DNA of 64,000 nt from VRUE01 sp963817945. Lineage in GTDB: Bacteria > Actinomycetota > Thermoleophilia > Solirubrobacterales > 70-9. Where the stretch lies: the NCBI GenBank assembly GCA_963817945.1, contig CAWFQH010000003.1:62001-126000 (forward strand). Reading direction: 5' to 3'. Every line of letters begins with the position of its first letter. Positions within the stretch are counted from its first letter, which is position 1. The position numbers and the translations under genes are program-made. A model generated the notes under the pieces. It was not told the DNA's origin. It saw only the letters and a list, made by a program, of their open reading frames with translations, and made no database searches. Positions 8,185 to 16,743 of this stretch are shown here, piece by piece.

Positions 8185-8676
8185 ATGCACGAGACCGCCG
8201 CGGAGCTGGAGGAACTGCAGCGCCTCCTCGACAGGAGCTATGAGCGCGCCGGAGCGCACCTACGGGCGATCTGGGGCGAGGACTCCAAGCTCGACGCCCG
8301 CAGCCTTGTCGAGGAGCTGCCGGGGGTGCAGGTCCTCGACCTTGCCACGGTCACTCCCCGCGGCGAGCCGCGCGTGGCTCCAGTAGACGGGTTCTTCTAC
8401 CGCGGCCACTTCTGGTTCGGCTCGTCGCCGAACTCGTTCCGCTTCCAGAACATCCGCTCGAACCCGGCCGTAAGCGCCGCCATCACCCGTGGACTGGAGA
8501 CCTTTCTGGTCCTCGCCCACGGCACGGCGGTCGAGACCGATCCGAGGGGCCCAGAGGCCGGCGGATTCGACAACTACGCCCGCGCGAGCTACGACTTCGA
8601 CTGGGATGCCGCCCATCCCGAGGCCCCCTACGCCCGCATAGAAACCAAGACGCTGCTGGCCTTCAAGCGCCGCTAG
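8185..8676 (+). CDS. Pyridoxamine 5'-phosphate oxidase-family protein
   Basis: 163 aa, split-barrel fold: VQVLDLATVTPRGEPRVAPV, a HFWFGSSPNSFRFQNI strand-loop that would contact the cofactor, and NPAVSAAITRG. Likely binds FMN, F420 or heme; substrate unknown. An N-terminal helix of about 40 residues precedes the barrel. It is 21 nt downstream of the DUF6790 gene and overlaps the convergent DUF1990-type gene by 4 nt. Confidence 0.82.
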   Translation: MHETAAELEELQRLLDRSYERAGAHLRAIWGEDSKLDARSLVEELPGVQVLDLATVTPRGEPRVAPVDGFFYRGHFWFGSSPNSFRFQNIRSNPAVSAAITRGLETFLVLAHGTAVETDPRGPEAGGFDNYARASYDFDWDAAHPEAPYARIETKTLLAFKRR

Positions 8677-10073
8677 CGCGCTGGGCTCGCCTGGCCTTCA
8701 GGGATCAGCGCGGCTGACGTTCGCATCCGGGTCTCGAGCTCAGCCTCGGTGAGCCGTCGGATGCGGCGGCAGATCTGCCGGTAGAAGCGCAGCTGTTGGG
8801 TGCGACCGAGAAGCCTGAACCCAAGCCGCGTGAGGAGCGGGCCGCTGCGGGCCGGGCGGGATACCGCTCGCAGATGGAACTCGACGTCGCCCGTGTCGAT
8901 CCACTTCCAGAGCTCGTAGTGCATCCGTCCCTCCTCGAAGTGTCCTTCGAGGGTCACGTAGCTCCAGCCGAAGACGAGGACTTCGCGCCCACCCAGCTCG
9001 CGCGTCTCTTCATAGTCGTGCCCGACCCTCACCCCGACCCACAGCCGCAGCCCCTTGAAGGAGATCCGCAGAAGCATGTCTCGGCCCGCGAGTGGGCCCG
9101 AGTCGTCGTAGGTAGCGCTGACGATCCTCGGGTCGGCCAGCTGATAGCGCTCCATGATCCCGCGGGCGACCTGCCAGCTGCCCTCAGCCGCCGGCGATCC
9201 AGACGCCTCGCTGGGCAGCGGCTCGACCATGTCGTCGATGTGCCAACCGGCCTCTGCGGGACGGTCTCCGATCTCCTTCTCATCGAAGTTGGGAGGCCGG
9301 CGTGCCAGGTCCCGCAAGCGCTCGAGCTCCCGCTTGCTGGGGCCGTCCTCGGGGGATGGGCCGGGCAGCATGCGCTCCGGCACCAGGCGGGTGGTGATCA
9401 CGATGCCACCCTCCATCGTCCCTTCGGTAAGGCCGATGACGTGACGCAGGACCGAAGACCACATATGCAGCTGGACCTCCTTGGAGATCCGAAGGCGGTC
9501 GTAGAAGAGGTCGCTGAAGCGACTCCCGCTACGAGCCCAGGACTCGATCTCGAACCAGAGAGAGCGGTGGTCGGCACTGGCGCGAAATTCGATTTGCCCT
9601 GCCTCGAGGTGTCCGGACAAAGTCGCCAACCGGAAGGCGGTGGGGGTGGCGCCGACAACGCGGACCGGACCATCCCATGGCCCCGGCATACGGACCACGT
9701 AGCAGTCGCCGACCTCGAGGCCGTCGCGGTCCTCGCCGATTTTCTGGAAGGTCGCGAACTCGGAGGGCGCGACGCGATCGAGGTCCCTCGTCATCCGTCC
9801 CATCAGCTGCGCGGGGTCGAGCGTCGAGCCAACGATCCGGGTCCGGTAGATCCGGTGAACCAGCGGACCGACTCCCTCGCCGACGCCCTGCAGTTCGGCC
9901 GGGTCGGTCCCGGGCGGCAGCGGGGGCGGCGCGTCTGCCGGCCAGGATCCGATCATCTCCCAGCGGTGGACCGGCGTCGTGCTCCACATATAGCGGTGGG
10001 CGGCCAGGGCGACTCCCAGCGGCCAGCGAGTCGCGGTGGCCCAACGCTTGCGGCGGGATTGCCGGCTCCCCAT
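8673..10073 (-). CDS. DUF1990-type two-domain protein
   Basis: 466 aa. The C-terminal half has the DUF1990 pattern: VLVFGWSYVTLEGHFEEGRM, WKWIDTGDVEFHLRAVSRPA and a final basic helix after RLGFRLLGRTQQ. The N-terminal half looks like a related beta-rich domain (VGDCYVVRMPGPWDGPVRVV, FEIESWARSGSRF), so the protein may be an internal duplication of the fold. Biochemical function is unknown. The linker near residues 245-295 is charged and Pro-rich. It is a single transcription unit between convergent and divergent neighbours. Confidence 0.75.
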   Translation of the reverse strand: MGSRQSRRKRWATATRWPLGVALAAHRYMWSTTPVHRWEMIGSWPADAPPPLPPGTDPAELQGVGEGVGPLVHRIYRTRIVGSTLDPAQLMGRMTRDLDRVAPSEFATFQKIGEDRDGLEVGDCYVVRMPGPWDGPVRVVGATPTAFRLATLSGHLEAGQIEFRASADHRSLWFEIESWARSGSRFSDLFYDRLRISKEVQLHMWSSVLRHVIGLTEGTMEGGIVITTRLVPERMLPGPSPEDGPSKRELERLRDLARRPPNFDEKEIGDRPAEAGWHIDDMVEPLPSEASGSPAAEGSWQVARGIMERYQLADPRIVSATYDDSGPLAGRDMLLRISFKGLRLWVGVRVGHDYEETRELGGREVLVFGWSYVTLEGHFEEGRMHYELWKWIDTGDVEFHLRAVSRPARSGPLLTRLGFRLLGRTQQLRFYRQICRRIRRLTEAELETRMRTSAALIPEGQASPAR

Positions 10074-10140
10074 GCCTCGGATCTACCCCCAGTCGCGCGC
10101 ACGAAGCGAAACCGCGCCAGCGACTGGTCACACTGTTGAG

Positions 10141-10392
10141 ATGCGACTTCTCAAGACTGACCGCATGCCCGTCCGCGGCCAGCATCTCTACGGCCTGTCG
10201 CTCGCCTCGATTCTCCTCTGCGTCGTCCTCTGGATGCGGGCCAAGACGATCGGCGAGGACGAACGCGGCAACGCCGAACGCCGGGCGCTCTTCGTGGGTT
10301 TGTGGCCACCGATGTTCTGGCTGATGGGCGACGCCCTTCGACGCTGGGAAGAACGCGGGCAATCCCGCCTTCTTCAGCGTCGGAAGCGCTAG
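10141..10392 (+). CDS. Small single-helix membrane protein
   Basis: 83 aa. One clear membrane helix near the N-terminus (LYGLSLASILLCVVLW), a charged loop (KTIGEDERGNAERRA), then a second amphipathic segment FVGLWPPMFWLM and a basic tail. Length and layout fit a small inner-membrane protein of unknown function seen in actinobacteria. Start chosen at the ATG at 10141; an ATG at 10165 is also possible. It is divergent from the DUF1990 gene. Confidence 0.65.
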   Translation: MRLLKTDRMPVRGQHLYGLSLASILLCVVLWMRAKTIGEDERGNAERRALFVGLWPPMFWLMGDALRRWEERGQSRLLQRRKR

Positions 10393-10413
10393 GCCGAGGT
10401 GGCTGCCACGACG

Positions 10414-10723
10414 ATGATCCGGGAGCGGAACAACATCTGCGAGCGCGGCAACCCAGAGGGTCAGCCCCTGTTGCTCGTGCACGGGTTCGGCTGCGACCAG
10501 AACATGTGGCGCTTCGTCTGGCCGAGGTTCGCCGCCGACTACCGAATCGTCCTCTTCGACCACGTCGGCGCCGGGGGCTCCGACCTCTCCGCATTCGACC
10601 CCGAGCGCTACTCGTCGCTGCGTGGATACGCCGAGGACGCTCGTCGCGACTGTCGTGCGGGAGCAGGAAGGGACCGACGCAAACGACGACGTCTGCCTCC
10701 TTGTCGCCTCCCTCGATCCCTGA
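10414..10723 (+). pseudogene. rsbQ-rsbP deletion remnant
   Basis: The first ~72 codons from the ATG at 10414 encode the start of an RsbQ-like alpha/beta hydrolase (LLLVHGFGCDQNMW, VLFDHVGAGGSDLS, RYSSLRGYAED). About position 10630 the similarity stops and, in the next forward frame, about 28 codons encode a good PP2C/SpoIIE phosphatase C-terminus (ANDDVCLLVASLDP, stop at 10721). In Bacillus, rsbQ is followed by rsbP, whose product ends in such a phosphatase domain. The simplest reading is one deletion that removed the rest of rsbQ and most of rsbP. The catalytic Ser and His of the hydrolase are gone, so it should be non-functional. Confidence 0.75.
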
Positions 10724-10727
10724 TCGG

Positions 10728-11590
10728 CTACTCCGACTCGCTAGCGCCAGCTGCGACTCGCGTGCCGACGGCGAGCAGGTACTCCATCTCGAAGCGCGCG
10801 CGGTCGGCGTCGCCGCGGTTCCACTCCTCGCAAAAGCGGTCGAGCGCCGCGTCGAACTCCTCCTCGCGGCCCTCGCGGCGCGGCGTTCGCCCGCGCCGCG
10901 ATCGTCGGGCCGTAGCGCTGCTTGAAGTGCTCGCCGTAGTCGGTGGGCCGCTCGAAAGCGGTCACCTCGAGGACGCCCCGCTCGCGCAGCCGGGTCTCGA
11001 CGCGATCGCCGAACAGCTCATCCAGGTGGTCCTCGCTGCCCCACAGCGGCGGCGGCTGGGCGCCGGGCGGGGGCGGCGGGGCAAACGGACCCATCGTCCG
11101 GAACAGGGCCCCGATCATCCCCTCGGGCGTCCAGCTGAGCAGGCCGATCGTGCCGCCCGGCCGACAGACCCGCACGCAGCTCGTCGGCGACCGCCTGGTG
11201 GTGGGGAGCGAACATCGCCCCGATCGAGGAGATGACGACGTCGAAGCTGCCGTGCTCGAAGGGCAGGGCCTCGGCGTCGGCCTCGACCCACTCCAGCTCG
11301 ACGCCGGCGGCCGCGGCGCGTGCGCGCCCGGCCTCGAACAGCTCCGGCGTGAGGTCGCTGGCGACGACCTCGGCGCCGCGCTCGGCCGCCGGGATCGAGG
11401 CGTTGCCGGTGCCGGCGGCGACGTCGAGCACCTTCATCCCGGGACCGATCCCGCAGGCCTCGACCAGGCGCGGCCCGAGCGGCAGCAGGAACGTCTCGAC
11501 CATCGACGGGTAGTCGCCGGACGCCCACATCGCCCGGTGGCGTTGCTTCAGCTCGGTGTCGGCCGGTGAGCTCGAGCGGTCATCGTTCAT
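10728..11590 (-). pseudogene. Class I SAM methyltransferase, two frameshifts
   Basis: Starts at the ATG at 11590. The N-terminal two thirds read KVLDVAAGTGNASIPAAERG (SAM motif I) and DVVISSIGAMFAPHH. Near 11165 the frame changes and continues RVCRPGGTIGLLSW and the substrate lid; near 10890 it changes again and continues FEMEYLLAVGTRV to a stop at 10728. Each break is explained by a single-base indel in a GC-rich run. The full family length (about 285 aa) is preserved, so this is either a recent pseudogene or a consensus error. It converges with the rsbQ remnant. Confidence 0.75.
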
Positions 11591-11776
11591 TCGCTTCCTC
11601 CAGTCGTGTCAACCCCAAGCAGTTCGCGCTTCCGGCGAGCGTAGCGCCGCAGGCGCTAGTGCGCTCGGATTTTTTCGGGCCTTGTCGATTTCGGCCGACC
11701 TCGCTCGTCGTAGTTGGTAAAGGCGGCAGTATCGGTATCCGAACTGCCGCGGAGACGAGACGAAAGGAGCACCGAG

Positions 11777-12226
11777 ATGAGAGTGATGGCGATCGTGAAG
11801 GCGACGGAGGACTCCGAGGCCGGCAAGATGCCGAGCGAGGAGCTGCTTGCCGAGATGGGCAAGTTCAACGAAGAGCTGGTCAACGCTGGGGTGATGCTCG
11901 CCGGCGAGGGCCTGCACCCGTCCTCCAAGGGCGTACGCGTCAGCTTCGGCGGCGGCGGTGAGCGGACGGTGGTCGACGGTCCCTTCGCCGAGACCAAGGA
12001 GCTGATCGCGGGTTACTGGCTGCTGCAGGTGCGCTCGATGGAGGAGGCGATCGAGTGGATTAAGCGCTGCCCCAACCCCCACGACGAAGGCGGCGAAATC
12101 GAGATCCGGCCGGTCTTCGAGGCCGAGGACTTCGGCGAGGAGTTGACGCCGGAGCTGCGCGAGCAGGAGGAACGGCTGCGGGCGGAGACCGAGCAGCTGC
12201 GCGAGCAGTCGGAGCAGGGCCAGTAG
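11777..12226 (+). CDS. YCII/DGPF-domain protein, partner of ECF42 sigma factor
   Basis: 149 aa dimeric alpha/beta-barrel protein of the YCII family with the DGPFAETKE signature (around residues 70-78). In ECF42-type systems genes for DGPF proteins flank and are targets of the sigma factor; their biochemical role is unsettled. A Glu/Arg-rich C-terminal helix of about 30 residues follows the domain. AAAGGAG 7 nt upstream fixes the start at 11777. The sigma factor begins 28 nt after the stop, on the same strand. Confidence 0.9.
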   Translation: MRVMAIVKATEDSEAGKMPSEELLAEMGKFNEELVNAGVMLAGEGLHPSSKGVRVSFGGGGERTVVDGPFAETKELIAGYWLLQVRSMEEAIEWIKRCPNPHDEGGEIEIRPVFEAEDFGEELTPELREQEERLRAETEQLREQSEQGQ

Positions 12227-12254
12227 ACCGCACGACGGCGCGGCGGGCGAGACG

Positions 12255-13514
12255 ATGAGCGAGCAGGACGCCCGCCGCGCGATCGACGCGGTCTGGAGGA
12301 TCGAGTCGGCGCGGTTGATCGCGGCGCTGGCACGGATGGTCGGCGACGTCGGGATCGCCGAGGACCTGGCCCAGGATGCGCTCGTCGCCGCGCTCGAGCA
12401 GTGGCCGCGGTCCGGCGTCCCCGACAACCCGGGCGCCTGGCTGATGGCGACCGCGAAGAACCGCGCGATCGACCGGCTGCGCCGCGGCGAGATGGCGGCG
12501 CGCAAGCAGGAGGAGCTGGGCCGCGAAGCGGAGCTGCGGGCGGGGTCGGCCGAGCGCGACCTCGCCGCTGCTGCCGATGACGAGATCGAAGACGATCTGC
12601 TCAGCCTGATCTTCACCGCCTGTCACCCGGTGCTGTCCACCGAGGCGCGGGTGGCGCTGACCCTGCGCCTGGTCGGCTCGCTGACGACGGCCGAGATCGC
12701 CCGCGCCTTCCTGGCCAAGGAGTCGACGGTGGCGCAGCGGATCGTTCGCGCCAAGCGCAGCCTGGCCGAGGCGCGGGTGCCGATCGAGGTGCCGGGTGCG
12801 GCCGAGCGGGAGCAGCGGCTCGCCTCGGTGCTGGAGGTGATCTACGCGATCTTCAACGAGGGCTACGCGGCGAGCGGAGGCGAGGAGTGGATCCGCGCCG
12901 ACCTATGCGAGGAGGCGATGCGGCTGGGCCGCATCCTTGTCGGGCTGGTGCCGCGCGAGCCGGAGGCACTCGGGCTGGTGGCGCTGATGGAGTTGCAGGC
13001 GGCACGTTTCCCGGCGCGGACGGGTGCCGGCGGCGAAGCGATCCCGCTGCTGGAGCAGGACCGCTCGCGCTGGGACTTCGTCCTGATCGGCCGCGGCCTG
13101 AAGGCGCTGGAGCGGGCCGAAGCGCTGGGCCGGCCGCTCGGCCCCTACGCGCTGCAGGCGGCGATCTCCGCCTGCCATGCCCGAGCGCGGACGCCCGAGC
13201 AGACCGACTGGGAGCGGATCGTCGCGCTCTACGACGCGCTAGACGCCGTCACCGGCTCACCCGTCGTGCGCCTCAACCGCGCGGTCGCCGTGGGTATGGC
13301 CTTCGGCCCCGCCGCCGGCCTCGAGCTGCTGGACGGGCTCGCCGGCGAAACCGCGTTGCAGGGCTACCACTTGCTGCCGGCCGCGCGCGGTGAGCTGCTG
13401 GAGCGCCTCGGCCGCAGCGAAGAGGCGGCGGCGGAGTTCGCCCGCGCCGCCGAGCTCAGCGGCAACGAGCCGGAGCGCGAGCTGCTGCGGGCGCGCTCCG
13501 AAGGCCGGCGCTAG
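12255..13514 (+). CDS. ECF42-group RNA polymerase sigma factor
   Basis: 419 aa. Sigma region 2 spans about residues 10-80 (EDLAQDALVAALEQW, NPGAWLMATAKNRAIDRLRR) and region 4 about 107-172 (LTTAEIARAFLAKESTVAQRIVRAK). It is followed by the long helical C-terminal DUF6596/TPR-like extension beginning YAIFNEGYAASG (about residue 197) and including LLEQDRSRWD. That extension and the adjacent DGPF gene define ECF42, a group that lacks a classical anti-sigma factor and needs its C-terminal domain for activity. No membrane anti-sigma gene is adjacent. It overlaps the convergent membrane gene by 4 nt. Confidence 0.92.
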   Translation: MSEQDARRAIDAVWRIESARLIAALARMVGDVGIAEDLAQDALVAALEQWPRSGVPDNPGAWLMATAKNRAIDRLRRGEMAARKQEELGREAELRAGSAERDLAAAADDEIEDDLLSLIFTACHPVLSTEARVALTLRLVGSLTTAEIARAFLAKESTVAQRIVRAKRSLAEARVPIEVPGAAEREQRLASVLEVIYAIFNEGYAASGGEEWIRADLCEEAMRLGRILVGLVPREPEALGLVALMELQAARFPARTGAGGEAIPLLEQDRSRWDFVLIGRGLKALERAEALGRPLGPYALQAAISACHARARTPEQTDWERIVALYDALDAVTGSPVVRLNRAVAVGMAFGPAAGLELLDGLAGETALQGYHLLPAARGELLERLGRSEEAAAEFARAAELSGNEPERELLRARSEGRR

Positions 13515-13978
13515 GCCGGCTTCGTCGTCATCGCCCAGATCGCCAGCAGGTAGGCGACGATCAGGACCGCGACGAGCCAGGCGGCGATCGTCGCCCGGCG
13601 GCCGCCGTTGCCTGCGGCCTCCCCCTGCCCGGCGCGCCGTAGGGCGAGCCCCGAGGCGACGGTGGCGACGAGGATCAGCAGCGCCCCCATGTCGGAGACG
13701 ATGTAACCGATTCCGATCCAGGCGGCGTCGGAGTCGGCGACGCCCTCTTCGTCGGCGATCCACTGGGCGCCGATCCGCATCACGATGAAGGAGGGAAGGG
13801 CGGCGTAGAGCAGCGAGCGGAAGCCGACGCGCGCGGCTGCGAGCGAGCCGCCGCCGCGGGCGGCGAACAGATAGGTGGCGGCGAGCGCCAGCGCGCCGAC
13901 CATGACCATCGCACCGAGGACGTGAACGAACAGCGCCAGGTTCCAATCGTCGGGGCGAATCAGCGCAAGGAGGCTCAT
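13511..13978 (-). CDS. Membrane protein, DUF2269-like
   Basis: 155 aa with four membrane helices (LALFVHVLGAMVMVGALALAATYLF, a middle pair, and WLVAVLIVAYLLAIWAM). The early His in FVHVLGA and the helix layout resemble DUF2269/CopD-like membrane proteins, which may bind heme or copper through such His residues. Its ATG overlaps the stop of the upstream gene by 4 nt (ATGA), indicating translational coupling with the next entry. The two form a membrane pair beside the ECF42 gene but are transcribed toward it. Confidence 0.75.
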   Translation of the reverse strand: MSLLALIRPDDWNLALFVHVLGAMVMVGALALAATYLFAARGGGSLAAARVGFRSLLYAALPSFIVMRIGAQWIADEEGVADSDAAWIGIGYIVSDMGALLILVATVASGLALRRAGQGEAAGNGGRRATIAAWLVAVLIVAYLLAIWAMTTKPA

Positions 13979-14373
13979 GCGCCCGGCTTCCAGATCATCA
14001 GGACGAGGATCCCCACGACCGCGGCGGTGCGCAGCCAGTGCCAGGTGTCGGCGCGACCCGCCGTCTGCTCGCCCCCGTTCGTCATGGCGGCCAGGGCCCC
14101 GTTTCGCGCCAGGTACCCGAAGACCGCGGTGGCGGCGAAGAGGACCAGGGCGCCGAGGATCCAGCCGTCCCAGAGCTCGTACCCGTCGACGTAGAGGGCG
14201 AGCCAGATGCCGAAGACGAGCAGCCCGGCGCCGCTGACGTTCCAGGACAGGTCGGCGAGTCGGAAGCTCGTACTGTCGACGGGGACGCCGAAGGCGTACG
14301 CGGCGAAGACAGCCACCGTGACGAAGGCGACGAACGCGGAGAGAACGTGCAGGAAGAGAAGCGTGTCGTACAC
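13975..14373 (-). CDS. Membrane protein, paired with downstream DUF2269-like gene
   Basis: 132 aa, four predicted helices, starting MYDTLLFLHVLSAFVAFVTVAVF. As in its partner an early His (LFLHVLSA) sits in the first helix. Helix 3 is WILGALVLFAATAVFGYLA and helix 4 TAAVVGILVLMIWKPGA. GTG start at 14373. The stop overlaps the start of the next gene (13978) by 4 nt, so the two probably form one complex. Function unknown. Confidence 0.72.
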   Translation of the reverse strand: MYDTLLFLHVLSAFVAFVTVAVFAAYAFGVPVDSTSFRLADLSWNVSGAGLLVFGIWLALYVDGYELWDGWILGALVLFAATAVFGYLARNGALAAMTNGGEQTAGRADTWHWLRTAAVVGILVLMIWKPGA

Positions 14374-14422
14374 CGCGCGGAGATCCTACGCAGTGGTGCG
14401 GACCGTCGCTAACCTCGCTCGG

Positions 14423-14998
14423 GTGAGCGCGCCAAGCCGCGAGGAGGCCTGGGGGCTGTTCTGCGAGTGGACCGAATCCGACTCGCTGCGCAGGCACGTG
14501 CTCGGAGTGGAGGCGGCGATGCGCGCCTACGCCCGCAAGTACGGCGAGGACGAGGAGTTGTGGGGCGTGACCGGCATCCTCCACGACCTCGACTACGAGC
14601 GGCATCCCGACCCCGAGACGGGCCACCCGCGGATTGCGCTGGAGCTCTTCGAGGAGCGCGGATACCCGCGCGAGCTGATCGACGCGGTCGCCGGCCACGC
14701 CACCTACTTGGGAGTGCCGCGGGAGACCCGGCTGGCGAAGACGCTGTTCGCGGTCGACGAGCTGACCGGCTTCATCGCCGCCGTCGCCCTCGTGCGCCCT
14801 ACCGGCATCGCCGGGATGAAGCCGAAATCGGTCAAGAAGAAGCTGAAGGAACCGAGTTTCGCCGCCGCGGTCGACCGCGAAGAGATGCGCGAGGCCGCCG
14901 CGGAGCTAGGCGAGGACTTCGACGAGCACGTGGCGTTCGTGATCGGCGCGCTCGAGCCTCACGCTGGGACCCTCGGGCTCGCTGGCTCCGGGGCCTGA
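14423..14998 (+). CDS. HD-domain phosphohydrolase-like protein
   Basis: 191 aa. The metal-binding HD pattern is visible: an N-terminal RRHVLGVE, the central HDLDYERHPD (H and D doublet), a later GHATYLG, and D in AVDELTGF. This is the small HDIG-type family often annotated as hydrolase/phosphohydrolase; the substrate is unknown. The start is GTG at 14423, chosen because upstream codons are poorly conserved in character and run antisense into the divergent membrane gene. The start codons are about 50 nt apart on opposite strands. Confidence 0.82.
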   Translation: MSAPSREEAWGLFCEWTESDSLRRHVLGVEAAMRAYARKYGEDEELWGVTGILHDLDYERHPDPETGHPRIALELFEERGYPRELIDAVAGHATYLGVPRETRLAKTLFAVDELTGFIAAVALVRPTGIAGMKPKSVKKKLKEPSFAAAVDREEMREAAAELGEDFDEHVAFVIGALEPHAGTLGLAGSGA

Positions 14999-15037
14999 TC
15001 CGCAGGCCTAGTGGTTAGTCGACCGCCGCGGGGTGCG

Positions 15038-15703
15038 TCATGCCCGCTCAGCCGCCGCCGTCAGCAGCTCCAGGCTTCCCACTGCCGTGCGCAGGGCGGC
15101 GTAGCGCTCGACTGGCCCGAAGCCCGCTGCGGCGATGAACGCCGGCAGGCGGCCAGCGCGGTGATCGGCGGTGCGGTCGAAGCCGTCGATCGCCTGCGCG
15201 ACGTAGAAGAGACCGCTCATCAGCGGATCGGAGGGTGGGCCCCAGTCGGCGACGTGCAGATGGCCACCGGGCTTGAGGATCCGCTTCGCCTCGGCCAGCG
15301 CCGCACGCTTGTCCTGCGGCAAGAGGTGATGGAGGACCAGCGAGATCGTGACGATGTCGACGCTCTCACTGGGCACCGGCACCTCCTGAGCCAGGCCTTC
15401 CTGCCACTGGACCGCTGCCGCCCGCGGCTTCGTCTGGGCGACGGCGAGGATTTCCGGGTCCCCGTCGACCGCGGTGACGCGCGCGTCAGGGCGCCGCTCG
15501 GCCAACGCGAGGGCAAAGGTGCCGGTGCCGCAGCCAAGATCGAGCGCCGCGCCGTTCTCGGGCAGGTCCGCTTCGACCCGACGCAGCATCAGGCCACGAA
15601 AGCGCCTCTCGCGCATCGTCAGCGCCAGCACCGGGTCGTACAGCCGCGTGAACGCCCGCCAGCGAGTGGCGGGTATGTAGGGGGATTTCGCGTCGTCGGA
15701 CAA
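15038..15703 (-). CDS. Class I SAM-dependent methyltransferase in CsoR-controlled divergon
   Basis: About 221 aa. SAM motif I is ALDLGCGTGTFALALAERRP, followed by VTAVDGDPEIL, VDIVTISLVLHHL and ILKPGGHLHVADWG, as in the UbiE/type-11 methyltransferases. The start was placed at a TTG (15703) that leaves the CsoR operator (15723-15743) immediately upstream; a GTG at 15757 would put the operator inside the gene. The substrate is unknown; the shared operator suggests a role when copper is high. Confidence 0.82.
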   Translation of the reverse strand: MSDDAKSPYIPATRWRAFTRLYDPVLALTMRERRFRGLMLRRVEADLPENGAALDLGCGTGTFALALAERRPDARVTAVDGDPEILAVAQTKPRAAAVQWQEGLAQEVPVPSESVDIVTISLVLHHLLPQDKRAALAEAKRILKPGGHLHVADWGPPSDPLMSGLFYVAQAIDGFDRTADHRAGRLPAFIAAAGFGPVERYAALRTAVGSLELLTAAAERA

Positions 15704-15722
15704 GGAGCGACCTCGGGCGCCA

Positions 15723-15743
15723 GTATACCCACCGGGGGTATAC
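15723..15743. promoter_or_regulatory. CsoR operator candidate
   Basis: Perfect 8-bp inverted arms GTATACCC (15723-15730) and GGGTATAC (15736-15743) with a 5-nt G/C centre. This is the G-tract-flanked-by-AT dyad typical of CsoR/RcnR-family operators. It lies between the divergent methyltransferase (start 15703) and csoR (start 15779), so one site could control both. Confidence 0.85.
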
Positions 15744-15778
15744 ACTGCGGAGTGCACGTCGAGACCGAGGAGACGAAG

Positions 15779-16075
15779 GTGACCGCAACCGCCCAATCGC
15801 CGGGTTACATCGAGGACAAGGAGAAGGTCAGGAACCGATTGCGGCGGATCGCCGGTCAGGTCGGCGGCCTGGAGCGGATGGTCGAGGAGGAGCGCTACTG
15901 CATCGACATCCTCACCCAGATATCTGCCGTCCAGGCGGCGATCGACAAAGTGGCGCTGGCCCTGCTCGACGAACACGCGCGCCATTGCGTGGTCGGCGCC
16001 GGCACGGCAGAGGTTCGCGAGGAGCGAACCGAGGAGATGATGGAGGCGGTCGGCCGTCTGCTCAGGAGTCGCTGA
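15779..16075 (+). CDS. csoR: Copper-sensing repressor CsoR
   Basis: 98 aa all-helical DNA-binding protein. The Cu(I) ligands are present: C41 (ERYCIDIL), H66 and C70 (EHARHC, the H-x3-C pattern), and RLRRIAGQVGGLERM is the family DNA-contact helix. Cu(I) binding releases the operator and turns on copper handling. Start GTG at 15779, with GAGGAG 6 nt upstream; a GTG at 15752 is possible but lacks a site. The next gene starts 2 nt after its stop, so the two are an operon. It likely represses itself. Confidence 0.93.
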   Translation: MTATAQSPGYIEDKEKVRNRLRRIAGQVGGLERMVEEERYCIDILTQISAVQAAIDKVALALLDEHARHCVVGAGTAEVREERTEEMMEAVGRLLRSR

Positions 16076-16077
16076 GG

Positions 16078-16743
16078 ATGCACACCAAGACCGAGCACAG
16101 CACGCACCACGCCCACCACGCCGCGGGAGCCCATGAGCATCACGCGATGCCCACCGAGGGCGCGGCGCTGACCGGCGTCGCGCTCAGCGCGACGCTGCAC
16201 TGCCTGACCGGTTGCGCCCTGGGCGAGATCGCCGGCATGGCGATCGGAACCGCGCTCGGCTTCTCCGACCTCGGCACGATCGCGCTGGCGGTGGCCCTCG
16301 CCTTTCTCTTCGGATACACGCTGACCAGCCTGCCCCTGCTGCGGGCCGGCCTCGCCCTCTCCGCCGTGGTTCCGATCGCCTTCGCCTCCGACACTTTGAG
16401 CATCGCCACGATGGAGGTCGTCGACAACGCGATCATGCTCGCCGTGCCGGGCGCGATGGAGGCTGGAATAGCCGACGTCCTCTTCTGGGGCAGTCTGGCC
16501 TTTGCCCTGGTTGTCGCGGGCGCGGTCGCGCTCCCCGTCAACCGCTGGCTGATCGCACGCGGCAAGGGGCACACGGCCGTCCATGAAACGGGGATCCACG
16601 GCGGCCCGCCCGCCCGCCTCGTCGGCGCCCTCGCGGTCCTAGCCTTCCTCTTCGGCTCGGCGGTCCTGATCGCCGAGGCGGTCGGCGGCGACAGCGGCGA
16701 CCACGAGGGCGGGCATCACGCCGCGCCGATGCAGCGCCATTGA
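16078..16743 (+). CDS. DUF4396 His-rich membrane protein, copper operon
   Basis: 221 aa. The N-terminus is His-rich (HHAHHAAGAHEHHAM) and so is the C-terminus (HEGGHHAAPMQRH). Between are about five hydrophobic helices, beginning with the family block ATLHCLTGCALGEIAGMAIG containing two Cys and one His. DUF4396 proteins are found in copper regulons; with csoR 2 nt upstream, a role in copper export, buffering or delivery is inferred. The His clusters are good candidates for metal binding on one membrane face. Its stop abuts the convergent endonuclease/exonuclease/phosphatase-family gene. Confidence 0.85.
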   Translation: MHTKTEHSTHHAHHAAGAHEHHAMPTEGAALTGVALSATLHCLTGCALGEIAGMAIGTALGFSDLGTIALAVALAFLFGYTLTSLPLLRAGLALSAVVPIAFASDTLSIATMEVVDNAIMLAVPGAMEAGIADVLFWGSLAFALVVAGAVALPVNRWLIARGKGHTAVHETGIHGGPPARLVGALAVLAFLFGSAVLIAEAVGGDSGDHEGGHHAAPMQRH

